From Deroplatys truncata (taxonomy: Eukaryota; Arthropoda; Insecta; Mantodea; Mantidae), in contig CM060975.1 of the NCBI GenBank assembly GCA_030765065.1, positions 261,773,816 to 261,837,815 on the forward strand: a DNA stretch of 64,000 bases, written 5' to 3'. The position numbers and the translations under genes are program-made. How positions within the stretch are numbered: the stretch's first letter is position 1; each line of letters begins with the position of its first letter. Positions 54,485 through 63,936 of this stretch are shown in pieces. The notes under the pieces were generated by a model that did no database searches, was not told where the DNA came from, and was given only the letters and a program-made list of their open reading frames with translations.

Positions 54485-55736
54485 TGCGGCGCTCACCTCC
54501 TCATCCGTTGCTGTAGCTTAACTTGATGCTTCTCCCGTTGCTTCCAGAAGTTCTCAGCGTGTTGGTTCTTCAATTTATCCTCGGCTAGCTGCAGTAATTT
54601 TCCTTAAATTATATGGGAGCATGGACTTATCCTCGGTAAAGGAAAACGTAGATCTCGGGTGGTGATATAGGAAGACATAGACTTGCTTTGTTTATGAAAA
54701 GATGACACTGCCGTTTCTTTTTATTTAATTAACCCTCGTAGTATACAAAACTGGTATTGCCGCTGTAAAATACTGTCCACCGCTGTTAAACTATGGCGTG
54801 GATATGGCACGAAATATAACTATTCTTATTGTCGCTTTCAGAGTAGCGGATCTTAGGTGTGTTGCTAAAACTATTTTGATTCCCTGTTTTGGCGCGATAT
54901 CTCACACATCCTGCAGCATCTCTCCCTGACCACACATTACGCAAACTCTCGAATAAAATGCAATACTAAGCTGACATGACAAATTTGACTTGATTCCCTT
55001 TTTGGCGCGATATCTCACACATCCTGCAGCATCTCTCCCTGACCACACATGACATAAACTGTCGAATAAAATGCAATACTAAGCTGACATTACAAAGCTG
55101 ACTTGATTCCCTTCTTGGCGCGATATCTCACGCATCCTGCAGCATCTCTCCCTGACTACACATTACAAAAACTGTCCCGAATTTTCCCCAAACAGATCCA
55201 TTTATAGTCTCAGGCTCCTGAGGCTGCTTCCTTTCCTATTGGTCCATTTTTAGCGCGACTCGACGCGTCTAACTATTTCGAATAAACTTTCAGGGATCTC
55301 ATTGGTCCAAGTTTAATATAAATCGCGGCTTTTCCTACATGTACCGTTAGGTTCTCTTTCTCACTCACTTGGTCACGGCGAATTATCAAATAATGGGACA
55401 AAAGCTCTACACCCTCGCTGTAGGAATAATAGCACTGCGACCGAAGAGAGGTAATAAAACTAAGTTTTCTGCCTTCGAAAGCACTATTCCTGTAGCTAAA
55501 ACATTCCCTCGTGGACAGTATTTTAACATAGCGCTTAAATTATTTACATTAAACCATTTATAACTCTACTAATATTAGTAACCTAGATAGATACATAATG
55601 TTAAATCACCCTTCTTAAAATATACAAGCAGTATGAGAAAAAGATGTTTACATAATACGATTTAACATCACTAAAAGTTAATTAATAAATTATCCGTAAT
55701 TACAGTTCTTGGGCTCGGCCTAGAGTTGCCGTTTCA
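54485..55736 (-). repeat. 3' LTR
   Basis: Identical by eye to the other LTR except at 55190. Contains 2.7 units of a 113-114 bp tandem repeat (54876 onward). On the minus strand an AATAAA lies at 54719-54724. A 64-codon plus-strand frame (55369-55563) is duplicated in the other LTR and is not evidence of a gene. Confidence 0.95.
54876..55180. repeat. 113-114 bp tandem repeat within the LTR, 2.7 units
   Basis: Units start with TTGATTCCC at 54876, 54990 and 55103. Each contains TTGGCGCGATATCTCACACA then TCCTGCAGCATCTCTCCCTG. The same array is at 58718-59022 in the other LTR. Repeats of this kind in LTRs often carry enhancer or promoter sites. Confidence 0.9.
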
Positions 55737-55746
55737 AATTGCCCTG

Positions 55747-55798
55747 TTCTGGAAAAGAATAAATTTTTCAGCACTTGATACAATTTTCTTTTCCAGAA
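55747..55798. repeat. 13-bp perfect inverted repeat beside the 3' LTR
   Basis: TTCTGGAAAAGAA (55747-55759) and TTCTTTTCCAGAA (55786-55798) with a 26-base spacer, ten bases inside the LTR edge, where a polypurine tract would be expected. Confidence 0.8.
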
Positions 55799-56151
55799 TA
55801 ATTCCTCTGATTATGGCCTTTGTAGGTTTGTTTTGTTGACAGAGACCCTTCGCTATACCTGCTCCTTCACAAGGGTTCGGCCAAACCAGTGGTGTTTACA
55901 TTTGGGTCGTTCACCTTACCCCTTGTTATGGTTGATTCCTCTCTCCCTTTTAAAAACAGGTTTTCCGAGAGACATTCTTATACCCAATACACTTCGCGCA
56001 CACGAATAACTTGTAACGCAAACAAATACACTAATACCCAAATTAAGTTCTAAAATTAAATCTATTTACATACATGTTGGTACATAATTATTAGGCCTTT
56101 ATTTATTTCTTTACATCCTTATTTATCGGGTGTATTACCTTTACTATTTGT

Positions 56152-56361
56152 TCACAGGGTTGCTACCTCATTTCGAGTAAAACTAACCTGACTATTTTCA
56201 TTACATTCTTCACCCTTCTCATTCTCTAAACATTTGTATGGTTTGAGCAACTGTTTATGATATCTCCCTACGATTTTGGAATTCTTTATTTCTTGTAACT
56301 CAAATGTATCCGAGCCAAAAATGTTAATCACCCGGTATGGACCTTTAAATAAATGTTCCAT
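56152..56361 (-). pseudogene. integrase C-terminal tail of a gypsy-like pol
   Basis: A 69-codon open segment reading MEHLFKGPYRVINIFGSDTF, ELQEIKNSKIVGRYHKQLLK and PYKCLENEKGEE. This corresponds to the GPYxVxxIxxxxTYEL..GRYHxxxLKPY module that ends Ty3/gypsy integrases. The zinc-binding and catalytic core domains are not upstream of it, so it is only the tail of a deleted pol. Confidence 0.85.
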
Positions 56362-56384
56362 TCTATGATACCTTTTTTTTTTAT

Positions 56385-56745
56385 AATTAATAAAACTAAT
56401 TTATATGTTTAAAGAAAACTGTCAGCATATTGCTAGCATATCAACCAATTAATAATTTACAAATATTGCTAAATATAAAAAAACAATAATAAATATTCTG
56501 ACAATAAAAGCTGTTTCAACCTTAAGACAAACTTATTCAAGCAGAAAGAAACTGAAACATATTAATGGCAAAGGTGTTTCTTGTTCTTCTTCACTATCAC
56601 TAATGAGCATTTAATACTCAAGTCTCTTTAGTAATGCAAAAAATATTCTCCACAACTGCTTACGATAATTCATTAGTTTACATGTGAAAACTCTCCTTTC
56701 GAGCACTGTAGAGTCAGGATCAATGATATTATGTCTTTTTTTTTT
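56385..56745. other. unidentified segment bounded by A/T tracts inside the LTR element
   Basis: Separates the gag-like ORF from the integrase tail. Both edges carry runs of about ten or more T on the plus strand (56370-56379 and 56733-56747). On the minus strand a broken frame reads MNYRKQLWRIFFALLKRLEY, stop, MLISDSEEEQETPLP. I cannot place this in a family. It is either the scar of the pol deletion filled with foreign DNA or a separate insertion. Confidence 0.5.
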
Positions 56746-56773
56746 TTTTAATTTGAATGCTGGATTTTTTTTT

Positions 56774-58063
56774 TTATATCCATACTAATTCTCCAAGTTC
56801 GATCAACCCTTTCTTTCGCTTCCTTGTTTTAAATTCCTGCTTTCTTTTCTGCGCCCTTTTTAACATTCTTTCAAAAGCTTTCTTTAACGTCTCTTCTCCC
56901 GTTAGTGTTTTCGGATCTTTAGTTTCTAGTATCTGTAGTAATTTCCCTTCAAGTGTTTCTATTAACTTCCCCTTCATCATCTCAACTAATTTCCCCTCTA
57001 CATTCTTATCTTGTTCACTTAAGTTTCTTTCTAAGTCCTTATTCTGCTTACTTAATTTCCCTTCGAAATCCTTTTTCTGTTCACTCAATTTTCTTTCTAA
57101 GTCCTTACTCTGCTCATTTACGATTCTTTCTAAGTTCCTACTCTGCTCATTTGATTTCCCTTCTACATTCTTATCTTGTTCCCTTACGATTCTTTCAAAG
57201 CCCTTACTCTGCTTATTTACGAGTCTTTCTAAGTCCTTACTTTGCTTACTTACGATTCTTTCTAAGTCCATATTATGCTCATTTGATTTCCCTTCTAGAT
57301 TTTTATCTTGTTCACTTACGATTCTTTCTAAGTCTTTACTCTGCTCATTTGCGATTCTTTCTAAGTCCTTATTATGCTCATTTGATTTCCCTTCTAGATT
57401 CTTATCTGGTTGCCTTACGATTCTTTCTAAGTCCTTATTCTGCTTACTTACGATTCTTTCTAAGTATTCATTATTCTCATTTGATTCCCCTTCTAAATTC
57501 TTATCTTGTTCACTTACGACTCGTTCTAAGCCCTTATTCTGCTTACTTACGATTCTTTCTAAGTATTCATTATTCTCATTTGATTCACCTTCTACATTCT
57601 TATCTTGTTCCCTTACGACTCTTTCTAAGTTCTTACTATATTCACTTAAGATCTTACCCCGCTCATCTATTATGCTTTCTAACCTTTTACCCCGCTCGTC
57701 TATGATTCTTTCTAAGTTCTTACTATGTTCATTTAAGATCTTACCCCGCTCATCTATTATCTTACCCCGCTCATTTAAGTCCTTACCCATCTCGTCTATC
57801 TTTGTGCTCAAATGTTGAAGCAATATTAGCAGCTGGTTTTGACCTGCGTCAATGACCTGCTCAATCGGTGATTGCCTTTCTAGACTAACTTCTACTTCTG
57901 CTGCATCCATATTTTTTCCATCTGTTGTTATGCTGACAATAGCCTCCCCATCCAGTTCTTTCAAATCTTCCCTTGACCTACTCATGGTTCCGTTAGCAAG
58001 TTCTACCTCCTTAGTAATGACTTTACCCCCTCTCAATAACATGTGTTCACAAAACTGAATCAC
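56774..58063 (-). CDS. gag-like coiled-coil protein of the LTR element (hendecad repeats)
   Basis: The only long intact ORF in the window. The frame is open for 429 codons from a GTG at 58063. The first ATG is residue 8 (MLLRGG) and another is residue 27, so the eukaryotic start is probably one of these. Residues 1-85 are acidic and mixed. Residues 86-360 form 25 consecutive 11-residue units, consensus EQSKDLERIVS or EQDKNLEGKSN, with a hydrophobic pair (L/V then I/V) at fixed positions. This is a hendecad coiled coil. Residues 361-385 continue helical, and 400-420 are strongly basic (KRAQKRKQEFKTRKRKKG), suiting nucleic-acid binding. There is no zinc knuckle. Its position just after the leader and its coiled coil fit a gag structural role in particle assembly. 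That role is inference. An unrelated frame on the opposite strand (56757-57818) is a shadow of the repeats. Confidence 0.75.
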   Translation of the reverse strand: MIQFCEHMLLRGGKVITKEVELANGTMSRSREDLKELDGEAIVSITTDGKNMDAAEVEVSLERQSPIEQVIDAGQNQLLILLQHLSTKIDEMGKDLNERGKIIDERGKILNEHSKNLERIIDERGKRLESIIDERGKILSEYSKNLERVVREQDKNVEGESNENNEYLERIVSKQNKGLERVVSEQDKNLEGESNENNEYLERIVSKQNKDLERIVRQPDKNLEGKSNEHNKDLERIANEQSKDLERIVSEQDKNLEGKSNEHNMDLERIVSKQSKDLERLVNKQSKGFERIVREQDKNVEGKSNEQSRNLERIVNEQSKDLERKLSEQKKDFEGKLSKQNKDLERNLSEQDKNVEGKLVEMMKGKLIETLEGKLLQILETKDPKTLTGEETLKKAFERMLKRAQKRKQEFKTRKRKKGLIELGELVWI

Positions 58064-58119
58064 TAATCTGCATGCCTTTTTGTTTGTTTTTGAATAAATG
58101 TATTTTTTTTTAATGATAA

Positions 58120-58165
58120 CTGATGCGTTCCGGGTTCGAATCCTGGTGAAGTTCTAGAAGCGATG
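58120..58165 (+). other. tRNA/SINE-like box B sequence in the leader
   Basis: TTCCGGGTTCGAATCCTGGTG carries a perfect box B (GGTTCGAATCC) on the strand opposite to the element's coding strand. No matching box A is obvious upstream, so this may be a SINE scrap captured in the leader. Confidence 0.4.
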
Positions 58166-58303
58166 CTCTCAGCTGTTTTGTTGTCCCACGTAGGTAGACT
58201 AGAAGTTCGCGTTGTAATTTTGTTCTGCTGTGCCCCTTTCCTCTGAAGATTCTTCGTCTGTTCGTTGTTTCCTAGTCCTCCGTTCGTGTCGTTCCTCCCT
58301 TCG

Positions 58304-58323
58304 AGCTCCACGTTATGGCGCCA
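58304..58323 (-). promoter_or_regulatory. primer-binding-like site
   Basis: On the minus strand, directly inside the 5' LTR (after CA, AAC), TGGCGCCATAACGTGGAGCT resembles the TGGCGCC-type primer-binding sites of retroelements. The tRNA species cannot be assigned without comparison. Confidence 0.7.
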
Positions 58324-58326
58324 GTT

Positions 58327-59578
58327 TGCGGCGCTCACCTCCTCATCCGTTGCTGTAGCTTAACTTGATGCTTCTCCCGTTGCTTCCAGAAGTTCTCAGC
58401 GTGTTGGTTCTTCAATTTATCCTCGGCTAGCTGCAGTAATTTTCCTTAAATTATATGGGAGCATGGACTTATCCTCGGTAAAGGAAAACGTAGATCTCGG
58501 GTGGTGATATAGGAAGACATAGACTTGCTTTGTTTATGAAAAGATGACACTGCCGTTTCTTTTTATTTAATTAACCCTCGTAGTATACAAAACTGGTATT
58601 GCCGCTGTAAAATACTGTCCACCGCTGTTAAACTATGGCGTGGATATGGCACGAAATATAACTATTCTTATTGTCGCTTTCAGAGTAGCGGATCTTAGGT
58701 GTGTTGCTAAAACTATTTTGATTCCCTGTTTTGGCGCGATATCTCACACATCCTGCAGCATCTCTCCCTGACCACACATTACGCAAACTCTCGAATAAAA
58801 TGCAATACTAAGCTGACATGACAAATTTGACTTGATTCCCTTTTTGGCGCGATATCTCACACATCCTGCAGCATCTCTCCCTGACCACACATGACATAAA
58901 CTGTCGAATAAAATGCAATACTAAGCTGACATTACAAAGCTGACTTGATTCCCTTCTTGGCGCGATATCTCACGCATCCTGCAGCATCTCTCCCTGACTA
59001 CACATTACAAAAACTGTCCCGAATTTTCCCCTAACAGATCCATTTATAGTCTCAGGCTCCTGAGGCTGCTTCCTTTCCTATTGGTCCATTTTTAGCGCGA
59101 CTCGACGCGTCTAACTATTTCGAATAAACTTTCAGGGATCTCATTGGTCCAAGTTTAATATAAATCGCGGCTTTTCCTACATGTACCGTTAGGTTCTCTT
59201 TCTCACTCACTTGGTCACGGCGAATTATCAAATAATGGGACAAAAGCTCTACACCCTCGCTGTAGGAATAATAGCACTGCGACCGAAGAGAGGTAATAAA
59301 ACTAAGTTTTCTGCCTTCGAAAGCACTATTCCTGTAGCTAAAACATTCCCTCGTGGACAGTATTTTAACATAGCGCTTAAATTATTTACATTAAACCATT
59401 TATAACTCTACTAATATTAGTAACCTAGATAGATACATAATGTTAAATCACCCTTCTTAAAATATACAAGCAGTATGAGAAAAAGATGTTTACATAATAC
59501 GATTTAACATCACTAAAAGTTAATTAATAAATTATCCGTAATTACAGTTCTTGGGCTCGGCCTAGAGTTGCCGTTTCA
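58327..59578 (-). repeat. 5' LTR
   Basis: Same sequence as 54485-55736 apart from the base at 59032. It carries the promoter for the minus-strand transcript in an intact element. A TATA-like TTTAATATAAATCGCGG at 59152-59168 faces the plus direction and would be antisense. Confidence 0.95.
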
Positions 59579-59582
59579 ATCC
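59579..59582. repeat. target-site duplication ATCC, right
   Basis: Matches 54481-54484. Confidence 0.9.
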
Positions 59583-59760
59583 ACATGCTATGCGGTCTTC
59601 CTTTTCTCCTCCTTCTTGGTGGTGTCCACTCCATTATTGTTTTGGGTAATCTTTCATGTTTCATTCTTTTAGTATGCCCATATCACTCATTATTTCTGTT
59701 GAATAAAGTCTAAAATTGAATTTTGAACCTTCATATTTTCTTTTATAATTTAATTTCTAA
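59579..59760 (-). pseudogene. LINE RT C-terminus, upstream part (interrupted by LTR element)
   Basis: Minus-strand frame YGHTKRMKHERLPKTIMEW followed by TPPRRRKGRPHSMWI, then the LTR element. This is the YGHxxRMxxxRLPKxxxEW..GRRxxGRPxxxW block that ends many insect LINE RTs. With the ATCC duplication collapsed the frame continues without a break into HGVRG at 54484. Confidence 0.8.
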
Positions 59761-59777
59761 CTTATTCTCTTTTAGAA

Positions 59778-60498
59778 AATATTTGTTTGCTTCTGCTGCG
59801 TCAGTATTATTGATACAGAAACATTTCTCTTAGCAGGGTTGTGATGCGACAAGAATGTAGGCTTACACATATTATAACTTTACTTCACTACTTTTATTAA
59901 TACTTGATACGATTTAAATAACACTTCACTGATATAGAGAGCTGTGAGATTCTTTAATTAATTACTTGCACTTTTTAACACGTAAAACGATTTTTCCTCT
60001 CACACGAATACATTTTAAATCCCTCGAGGACACTTTTTGCGTCTGGTTAGTAACGCTGTCTGCAACCAACCAAACTCTAAATTTGTAAAATGTTCTCCTT
60101 TTCAGTTTCTGATTGGCTAATCCTACTCCAATTGAATACCTTCATTTAACTAAAGCTTTTTCTGGTTGTTGATTTGAAAACTGTCTCTAAATTTACATTA
60201 TTGTTGCTTCAAGAATCACAAGTAACATTTAAACTCTCAAACTCATTATTGCCTCAAGGTTACCTCATTGTTAGCAACTTTTAAGCTATTATTCTCAGAG
60301 CTCTTACATTAATAAATTACTTAATATATTCACATAACATTATTACACATGGATACAATAATAAAAACATATCCAATGGCTGTAATATACACTTTTTATG
60401 TATTGTTACATACACATATTGCTTTAAGACGGGATGTTATTGAATTTACATATCATATAATTTGACTGAAATTATTTAAGTGTTAAAATACTGCCTCA
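59778..60498 (-). mobile_element. LTR of family L2, minus strand, 3' truncated
   Basis: Minus-strand start TGAGGCAGTATTTTAACAC at 60498. It shares long blocks with 44326-45211 (GTAACCTTGAGGCAATAATG, CAGCTCTCTATATCAGTGAA, CTGACGCAGC). It stops near 59778, before the paired GGGGCGAAG repeats and primer-binding site. Confidence 0.65.
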
Positions 60499-60890
60499 GT
60501 TTTAAAATTGGTAGTCTTAAGTTTCTTTTTTTGAGACCAGTTTATCCCATAATATACCATTCAAAATAAATATAGCATGTTTACTGACTTTATCTTTGAT
60601 CTTATTTCCTTTCCTTGTTTCTCATCTTGCGTAGTCTTTACTCCCTGTGCGTTGAATTATTCCCATTTCGTCTTCCAGAATCATATATTGATGTACATCT
60701 CAAATAACTTGACGACAACTGCCCAATTCTCTTGGATTATTGGTATTCGCTGACATATTGCATATATTTTCATCAATCAGTCATTCGTTTACTGCGCACC
60801 TCGAGAAAAAGTTGTGTTCAGATGTATCACACATACTTTATTCTCTTCTATGTTACAAATACTTTAACAATGACACCAAACTTCGTAGGA
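60499..60890. other. spacer between inverted L2 LTRs
   Basis: About 390 bases, AT-rich, no gene or repeat recognised. Confidence 0.4.
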
Positions 60891-60927
60891 TTGAGGCAGT
60901 ATTTTTAACACTTAAATGATTTCAGTC

Positions 60928-60930
<3 letters not shown>

Positions 60931-60964
<34 letters not shown>
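60931..60964. repeat. (TA)n microsatellite in an L2 LTR
   Basis: Alternating TA replacing the TGTATAATATAAAATAT segment found in the copy at 63062. Confidence 0.9.
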
Positions 60965-60969
<5 letters not shown>

Positions 60970-61362
60970 AACAGCCATCCTTAAAGCAATACGTGCATAA
61001 ATAATATATAAAATGTATGTAACAGTCATTGTATTGTTTATTTTTATTATGTACATGTATAATAATGTTATGTGAATGTATTAAGTAATTCAATGATGTT
61101 GGAGCTGTGAGAATAGAAGCCGAAAATTGCTAACAATGAGGTAACCTAATGCTACTAGTAATTCTTGGAACAATTATGTAATATATAAAACAGTTTATAA
61201 ATAGCCAATCAACAACCAGAAAAGCTGAAAGTTAAAGAAAAGTATACTATTGGAGTATATAGCCAATCAGAGACGTGAAATAGAAAAATTTACAAATTTA
61301 AGCGGTAAACGACAGTCGCTAGAAGGCAACGTACCTGAGCAGTTCGTTCGCTCGGTACGTAT

Positions 61363-61367
61363 TCAGT
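61363..61367 (+). promoter_or_regulatory. TCAGT initiator-like element in the L2 LTR
   Basis: TATTCAGTGAAAGAC, about 95 bases downstream of the second CCAAT box and 70 upstream of AATAAA. The same motif is at 63553-63557 in the other plus-strand LTR. No TATA box is at -30. Confidence 0.5.
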
Positions 61368-61741
61368 GAAAGACATATAAAATTCATTACGGCGAGAGTA
61401 TTATAAAGTTTACGTGTGCAATTGCAAGTATTTAATAAATAATCTCACAGCTCTCTATATTAGTGAAGTATTATTTAATCGTATGAAGGATTAATAGAAG
61501 GAGTGAAGTAAAAATTATAATTTTTGTAAGCCGCATCACCCCCTGCTAAGATATACATGTTTCTACAAATGAATACTGACGCAGCCGAGGCAAAGAGAAA
61601 TATATGTAATTTTTAAAGAAACATAAAAATACAAATTTGATTCCTAAACGTTGGGGTGAAGACCACCGGAAAGTAAAGTTGGGGCGAAGTCCGCCGGAAA
61701 CTTTGTACCATACGTGGTTGCAGTTACTTCTACATCAAGTT

Positions 61742-61761
61742 TGGCTCCCCAACAGTGGAAC
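61742..61761 (+). promoter_or_regulatory. primer-binding-like site of family L2
   Basis: TGGCTCCCCAACAGTGGAAC follows the LTR 3' end after four bases. The same sequence follows the LTRs at 63936 (+) and 44326 (-). Confidence 0.6.
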
Positions 61762-63060
61762 TACAATACAATTACCATCTTCAAATTGATTCCTAAAGCG
61801 TGGTGCTAAAATAATAACGTAACAAAACAACTCCTTCAGGATACAACACAATTTATGACAGAATGTTGGTTCCTCTAATACCTTAAAATAACGTTGCTCT
61901 AAACGTGCTCGCTCTGTACAATCATAAAGCTCTCAGAAGTCAGAACCGCTAGAAAGTGGGCTCCATAATTCCGTTTATTTTGAAGTAATCACATAATGCA
62001 GTAATTTCACTGGTACACATTTTCACATTTCTATGAAAGCCATGCTGGTGAAAGAAATTAAACCTGCCACCCTCCGCGAAATGTAACATTGTTTGCTTTC
62101 CGAGTGTTGTGGTCCTACTAATTCACCTTCCATGTACGTTCTCTTCCCATTTTCGCGCATCCATGCTTTTTGTAGTTAAAAGCTTTTAATAACTGTATGG
62201 CACGTTATTTACTTCACCACACAAGAATATACAAATACACATATTCCCCACTGTACATTTTTGGGCTTTTGAAATAGAAATGACGGTTTATTTTCAAACC
62301 TGGAGGGTCCCATTATAACATATAGGCACTCGTTGAACAACACACAGGCTACAGTAATCACACATGCATACATTTAGAAGTAATTAAGGAATCAACTGAA
62401 GGTACAATTTATATTTCAAATTAGAGAGACGTCTGTATATTATGGCTAAAACTTTGAAACATACAGAGTTGTACGAGTGTTAGTACAGAGTGTTGGTATC
62501 TGAATTTTCATTTCCTTACGAAATGTTCACATCTTTCAGTACCTGTATAAATTGCTCTGCATGAACATTGTACCAAGCTCGAATGTGGGAATAGTTTGAA
62601 TCAAACTTTGAACGCCTTTTGGGTAAATTGTATTTGAAAATGCAGTTCAAGGAAATTATATTAATTTTTTTAATCGCATTGCTATTTCGTAAGAGGTGTA
62701 AACTGCATCCCAAAAATTAAAAAAATGCAGTCCAATATTTGGCATTTGTGTATGCATATCAATCAGTGGACAGGTCCTTCACTACAGACCAAGCCCTGTG
62801 TATTCTTTCATTTTTCCACTTTCTCTCTTATTCAGCGGTTACGTACCTTTTTATGTTCCTCAGAGACAGTGAACGAAATGGTAACATTGTCCAGGCGATC
62901 CACTTCAAGTGAAATTCGAAAACGACCTGAAGCATTTGCTGAGAGATGCACTGGGAGGAATGGTGCACAAGGAAAAAGGTTAAGAGGAGAAGTATATAAC
63001 AAACGATAAACAAGATTCGTATGCAGAGACAGAGGGAAAATTTTGCCTCCATCTTGTAGG
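61762..63060 (+). other. internal or flanking sequence between two L2 LTRs, non-coding
   Basis: About 1.3 kb after the primer-binding-like site with no gag or pol motif. A 94-codon frame (62725-63009) is unrecognised. It is either a heavily deleted interior or unrelated flank. Confidence 0.45.
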
Positions 63061-63061
63061 T

Positions 63062-63936
63062 TGAAGCAGTATTTTTAACACAAATGATTTCAGTCTAATT
63101 GTATAATATAAAATATAATAACAGCCGCCTTAAAGCAATATATGTATACTACAATATATAAAAAGTGTATATTACAGTCATTGTATATGTTTATATTATT
63201 GTGTACATGTATAATAATGTTATGTGAATGTATTATTATAGGTAATTTAATAATGTAGGAGCTGTGAGAATAGAAGCTGAAAGTTGCTAACAATGAGGTA
63301 ACCTTGAGGCAATAATAAATTTAAAAGTTTAATAATGCTACTAGTAACTCTTGGAGCAATAATAATGTAATGTTTAAAACATTTATAAATAGCCAATCAA
63401 CAACCAGAAAAGCTGAAAGTTAAATAAAAGTATACTATTGGAGTACAATTATCCAATCAGAGACGTGAAATAGAAAACGTTACAAATTTAAGCGGTAAAC
63501 GCCAGTTGCTAGAAGGCAACGTACCTGAGCAGTTTGTTCGCTCTGTACGTATTCAGTGTGAGACATAAAATTCATTACGGCGAGAGTATTATAAAGTTTA
63601 CATGTTAAAAAGTGTAAGTATTTAATAAATAATCTCTCAGCTCTGTATATAAGTGAAGTGTTATTTAATCGTGTGAAGGATTAATAAAAGGATTGAAGAA
63701 AAGATTATAATTTGTGTAAGCCTATATTCTTTAGCCGCATCACTCCCTGTTAAAATATACATGTTTCTACAAATTAATACTGACGCAGCCGAGGCAAACA
63801 TAAATATAAATAATATTTAAAGAAACATAAAAATACAAAGTTGATTCCTAAACATTGGGGCAAAGGCCACCAGAAAGTGAACGTTGGGGCGAAGACCACC
63901 GGAAACTTTGTACCGTACGCCGTTGCAACTACTTCA
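63062..63936 (+). mobile_element. LTR of family L2, plus strand, second tandem copy
   Basis: Same layout as 60892-61737: TGAAGCAGTATTTTTAACAC start, CCAATCA boxes (63391 and 63452 region), TCAGT at 63553-63557, AATAAA, paired GTTGGGGCGAAGACCACC units and a CA end. CGGCTCCCCAACAGTGGAAC follows. Leader sequence shared with the first copy runs to the window edge. This is therefore a 5' LTR of an element continuing beyond the window, not simply the 3' LTR of the first. Confidence 0.65.

Larger units (their letters stand above)
54485..59578 (-). mobile_element. young gypsy-like LTR retrotransposon lacking most of pol
   Basis: Two 1252-bp LTRs (54485-55736 and 58327-59578), each starting TG and ending CA, flank a 2590-bp interior. 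They are flanked by ATCC duplications. The coding strand is minus: the primer-binding-like sequence TGGCGCCATAACGTGGAGCT lies three bases inside the right LTR. Then come the gag-like ORF (58063-56774) and an integrase C-terminal fragment (56361-56152). No protease, RT, RNase H or integrase core is present. By eye the LTRs differ at one base (A at 55190, T at 59032), so insertion was recent. The element must have moved with enzymes from a relative, or lost pol soon after landing. Confidence 0.9.
60892..61737 (+). mobile_element. LTR of family L2, plus strand
   Basis: Starts TGAGGCAGTATTTTTAACAC and ends ..CTACATCA. Regulatory layout: CCAAT at 61205-61209 and 61263-61267, an arthropod initiator-like TCAGT at 61363-61367 and AATAAA at 61434-61439. 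This fits U3, R and U5 in order. Two tandem 27-28 bp units (GTTGGGGYGAAGACCACCGGAAAG) lie near the 3' end. TGGCTCCCCAACAGTGGAAC follows at 61742-61761. About 846 bp. A (TA)n run occupies 60931-60964. Confidence 0.7.

Noticed and set aside
56757..57818. 353-codon plus-strand frame rich in Ser, Leu, Phe
   Set aside because: It is the antisense of the 33-bp hendecad repeats of the gag-like ORF; its regularity reflects that repeat, not a membrane protein.
58063..58338. 91-codon minus-strand frame upstream of the gag-like ORF as a protein
   Set aside because: It starts within the LTR edge and runs through the primer-binding site and leader; its FEPGTHQL stretch is the translation of a box B sequence.
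59211..59405. 64-codon frame in the right LTR
   Set aside because: Identical to 55369-55563 in the left LTR; duplication comes from the LTR pair, and the frame is antisense to the element with no motif.
63062..63936. 3' LTR closing a 3-kb L2 element begun at 60892
   Set aside because: A 3' LTR should be followed by flank, but here the same primer-binding-like site and leader follow, so it is another 5' end or a recombination product.
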